DNA of 5,832 bases, taken from contig CADBQK010000092.1 in the NCBI GenBank assembly GCA_902796775.1, positions 1 to 5,832 of the forward strand, in the 5' to 3' direction. Both the position numbers and the translations under genes were made by a program. The DNA is from an uncultured Lachnospiraceae bacterium. GTDB taxonomy: Bacteria; Bacillota_A; Clostridia; Lachnospirales; Lachnospiraceae. Under the pieces are notes generated by a model that was not told where the DNA came from, did no database searches, and was given only the letters and a program-made list of their open reading frames with translations. Shown piece by piece: positions 4,585-5,832 of the stretch (position 1 is the first letter of the stretch; every line of letters starts with the position of its first letter).

Positions 4585-5430
4585 ATGTCCGCGAAGAAGA
4601 AAAAAGATGATAAGCTTGAGACCGCTCTGGATCTTGTGATTCTGATGATCCGGCTGGCTTTCTTTCTGTTTTTTCCAGCTGTCTTCTCCACGGCTTTTGC
4701 CGGCGTGAAGTATATTGTGCAGCAGATTTCCACAAGCACTCCGTTGTCTTTTAATGCCTTTGTCCAGACCTTACTGACAGTCTGCATTGTGACAATTCTG
4801 GCCGGCCGGCTGTTCTGCGGGTTTGCCTGTGCATTTGGAAGTCTTGGAGATTTTGTTTACTGGCTGCAGTCTTTTGTCAGCAGGAAGCTGGGGAAGCGGC
4901 CGCTGCGCCTGGATGAAAGGCTCTGCATAAAGCTGCAGTATGGAAAGTACCTTGTCCTTGCGGGGCTGCTGCTTCTGGTCTGGTCCGGGAAAGGACAGAT
5001 GATCACAACAGCAAGTCCCTGGACAGCTTTTTCGCTGATCCACACCAGGCATTTCAGTGCGTTGAATCCGGTTTGTCTGGTTCTTTTGCTTTTCGTCATA
5101 GCGGGTATGGCAGTTCAGCCGCGTTTTTTCTGCAGGATTCTCTGCCCGATGGGGGCTGTCTTTTCTCTGCTTCCGGTTATGTCCTGGGCAGTTGTCCACC
5201 GCAGACGCAGTCATTGCCTGAAAGGATGCAAAGCCTGTCTGCGCCGCTGCCCTTCCGGGCTGGATATTCCGGACCGTGACAGCGGGGATCCCGGAAGGAT
5301 GGGAGACTGTTTTTCGTGTCTGAAATGCATGCGTATCTGTCCCAAAGGGAACATTCATGTCCTGCCGGTGGATGAGATCATGAGTGCAGAGGGGGTTAAC
5401 CGGGAAAAAGGAACAAAGAATCCGGTATAG
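4585..5430 (+). CDS. NapH/NosR-like 4Fe-4S polytopic membrane protein
   Basis: This 281-residue integral membrane protein is predicted to move electrons between the cytosolic or quinone side and the outer flavoproteins. About four to five hydrophobic segments are visible (about 15-39, 58-78, 122-134, 162-178, 191-205). Two membrane-proximal Cys pairs match the NapH/NosR family: GRLFCGFACAFG (C78, C82) and FCRILCPMGA (C183, C187). The soluble tail carries two ferredoxin-like clusters: C211-x3-C-x2-C-x3-CP and C242-x2-C-x2-C-x3-CP. The first is a variant with x3 rather than x2 in the opening spacing. I chose ATG 4585 because AGGTGAG (4571-4577) sits seven bases upstream; a GTG at 4573, overlapping the previous gene, would add four residues. 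Tight spacing indicates translational coupling with the anchored FMN protein. Specific partner and electron donor (menaquinol, ferredoxin or NADH enzyme) cannot be read from the sequence. Confidence 0.9.
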   Translation: MSAKKKKDDKLETALDLVILMIRLAFFLFFPAVFSTAFAGVKYIVQQISTSTPLSFNAFVQTLLTVCIVTILAGRLFCGFACAFGSLGDFVYWLQSFVSRKLGKRPLRLDERLCIKLQYGKYLVLAGLLLLVWSGKGQMITTASPWTAFSLIHTRHFSALNPVCLVLLLFVIAGMAVQPRFFCRILCPMGAVFSLLPVMSWAVVHRRRSHCLKGCKACLRRCPSGLDIPDRDSGDPGRMGDCFSCLKCMRICPKGNIHVLPVDEIMSAEGVNREKGTKNPV

Positions 5431-5435
5431 AGAAT

Positions 5436-5471
5436 GCCAGTGCATTCACAATCTGATCTGGATGCACTGGC
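5436..5471 (+). terminator. Hairpin terminator of the FMN / 4Fe-4S cluster
   Basis: A perfect 10-bp stem, GCCAGTGCAT (5436-5445) with ATGCACTGGC (5462-5471), extends by two more pairs around a 12-base loop. Only TTTAT follows, so termination may be partial. It begins five bases after the last stop codon of the cluster. Confidence 0.65.
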
Positions 5472-5490
5472 TTTATAAAGACTCTGTAGA

Positions 5491-5504
5491 TTAGTGTGGA
5501 CTAA
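5491..5504 (+). promoter_or_regulatory. Candidate operator, copy 3 of the TTAGTG-N4-CTAA palindrome
   Basis: The sequence TTAGTGTGGACTAA is the most symmetrical copy: TTAGT-N4-ACTAA is a perfect inverted repeat. It lies 20 bases after the cluster terminator and presumably controls a transcript running right, out of the window. Possible -10 boxes are TATAAA (5474-5479) and TATAAC (5543-5548), but neither has a good -35 box, so the promoter is unresolved. Confidence 0.58.
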
Positions 5505-5615
5505 CTATTTGAGAAATATTTTCATTATTGTTCAGGAATGTTTATAACCAGGAAATATAAGCTGCAGCTGCTTCCTGAGGCAGTCTGTACAGGCTTATGT
5601 ACCTGGATATATAAA

Positions 5616-5673
5616 CTGCCCGGCATTCATTTACTGACTCTTTTACAGCGTGTTTCATGATGATGCCGGGCAG
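5616..5673 (+). repeat. Long inverted repeat with perfect 11-bp arms
   Basis: CTGCCCGGCAT (5616-5626) is the exact reverse complement of ATGCCGGGCAG (5663-5673). The arms extend a little further inward (TCAT against ATGA with a bulge). The interior is about 36 bases. It would form a very stable RNA stem; no terminator T-run follows. Confidence 0.7.
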
Positions 5674-5792
5674 AAGCTGAAAATGCCGGCCGATCCGGCT
5701 GGTCAGATGCTGCAGGCCGCATCACAGGCAGGCAAGCTTTTCTGCATTTCATTTCGGAAAGAGCTGCTTCATGTATGCCGGCTGAAACCAGG

Positions 5793-5820
5793 AGCTGTTT
5801 GCCACCGGGAAACAGCTTTT
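5793..5820 (+). terminator. Weak terminator-like or attenuator-like hairpin
   Basis: An 8-bp perfect stem (5793-5800 with 5810-5817) encloses a nine-base loop and is followed by TTT and then CAAC. The T-run is too short for a confident terminator; it could end a short RNA starting near 5490-5550. Confidence 0.35.
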
Positions 5821-5832
5821 CAACATCCAGGG

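Larger units (their letters stand above)
5505..5832 (+). other. Non-coding, hairpin-rich region at the right end
   Basis: No convincing gene is visible on either strand. Four hairpins follow one another: an 11-bp perfect inverted repeat (5616-5626 with 5663-5673), GCCGG/CCGGC (5685-5699), GATGC/GCATC (5706-5723), and AGCTGTTT/AAACAGCT (5793-5817) followed by TTT. The last resembles a weak terminator or attenuator. The region could be a long leader for a gene beyond the window or an independent small RNA; no known riboswitch class is recognised. Confidence 0.45.

Noticed and set aside
3457..4787. Long minus-strand open frames opposite the FMN cluster (to 217 and 332 residues)
   Set aside because: They lie opposite clear FMN-binding and 4Fe-4S coding sequence, have no recognisable domain, and are low in sense (Cys/Pro/Ser/Arg-rich shadow translation).
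1..5832. CRISPR array, tRNA or rRNA genes, insertion sequence
   Set aside because: No regularly spaced repeats, no cloverleaf or rRNA-like stretch, and no transposase-like frame or flanking terminal repeats were seen.

Overview
The window looks like chromosome from a Gram-positive anaerobe of the Clostridia, most likely Lachnospiraceae. This rests on the Lys-rich fibronectin-type surface protein, purine-rich Shine-Dalgarno sites, a consensus vegetative promoter, intrinsic terminators, and a secreted multi-FMN-domain protein beside a NapH-like iron-sulfur membrane protein. The assignment comes from protein style only. All genes lie on the + strand.

Layout. Positions 3-446 (perhaps to 460 after a frameshift) are the 3' end of a surface protein with fibronectin type III-like domains, closed by a strong terminator at 523-572. 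A consensus promoter (596-624) drives a Fur-type regulator (725-1186) that keeps the DNA-binding half but lacks the usual metal-binding C-terminal half; a terminator follows at 1253-1298. A regulatory region of about 330 bases before the next gene holds a Fur-box-like palindrome (1315-1329), a candidate promoter, a second palindrome (1393-1406) and a foldable leader. Then comes a three-gene cluster: a 769-residue secreted protein with five FMN-binding domains (1627-3936), a membrane-anchored protein with one FMN-binding domain (4101-4580), and a polytopic 4Fe-4S membrane protein (4585-5430). A hairpin at 5436-5471 ends the cluster. The last 330 bases contain no convincing gene but several hairpins.

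Working model (inference). The iron-sulfur protein takes electrons from the membrane or cytosol and passes them outward to the anchored FMN protein, then to the five-flavin secreted protein, which could carry them across the cell wall to an extracellular acceptor such as ferric iron. FMN would be attached covalently by an ApbE-type flavin transferase encoded outside the window.

Regulation. The most notable non-coding signal is a 14-bp palindrome, TTAGTG-N4-CTAA, found three times and only between genes: just downstream of the regulator's promoter, overlapping the candidate -10 of the FMN cluster, and just after the cluster. It resembles DtxR/IdeR-type iron boxes more than Fur boxes. With the separate Fur-box-like site, it suggests a metal-controlled, probably iron-controlled, extracytoplasmic electron-transfer locus.
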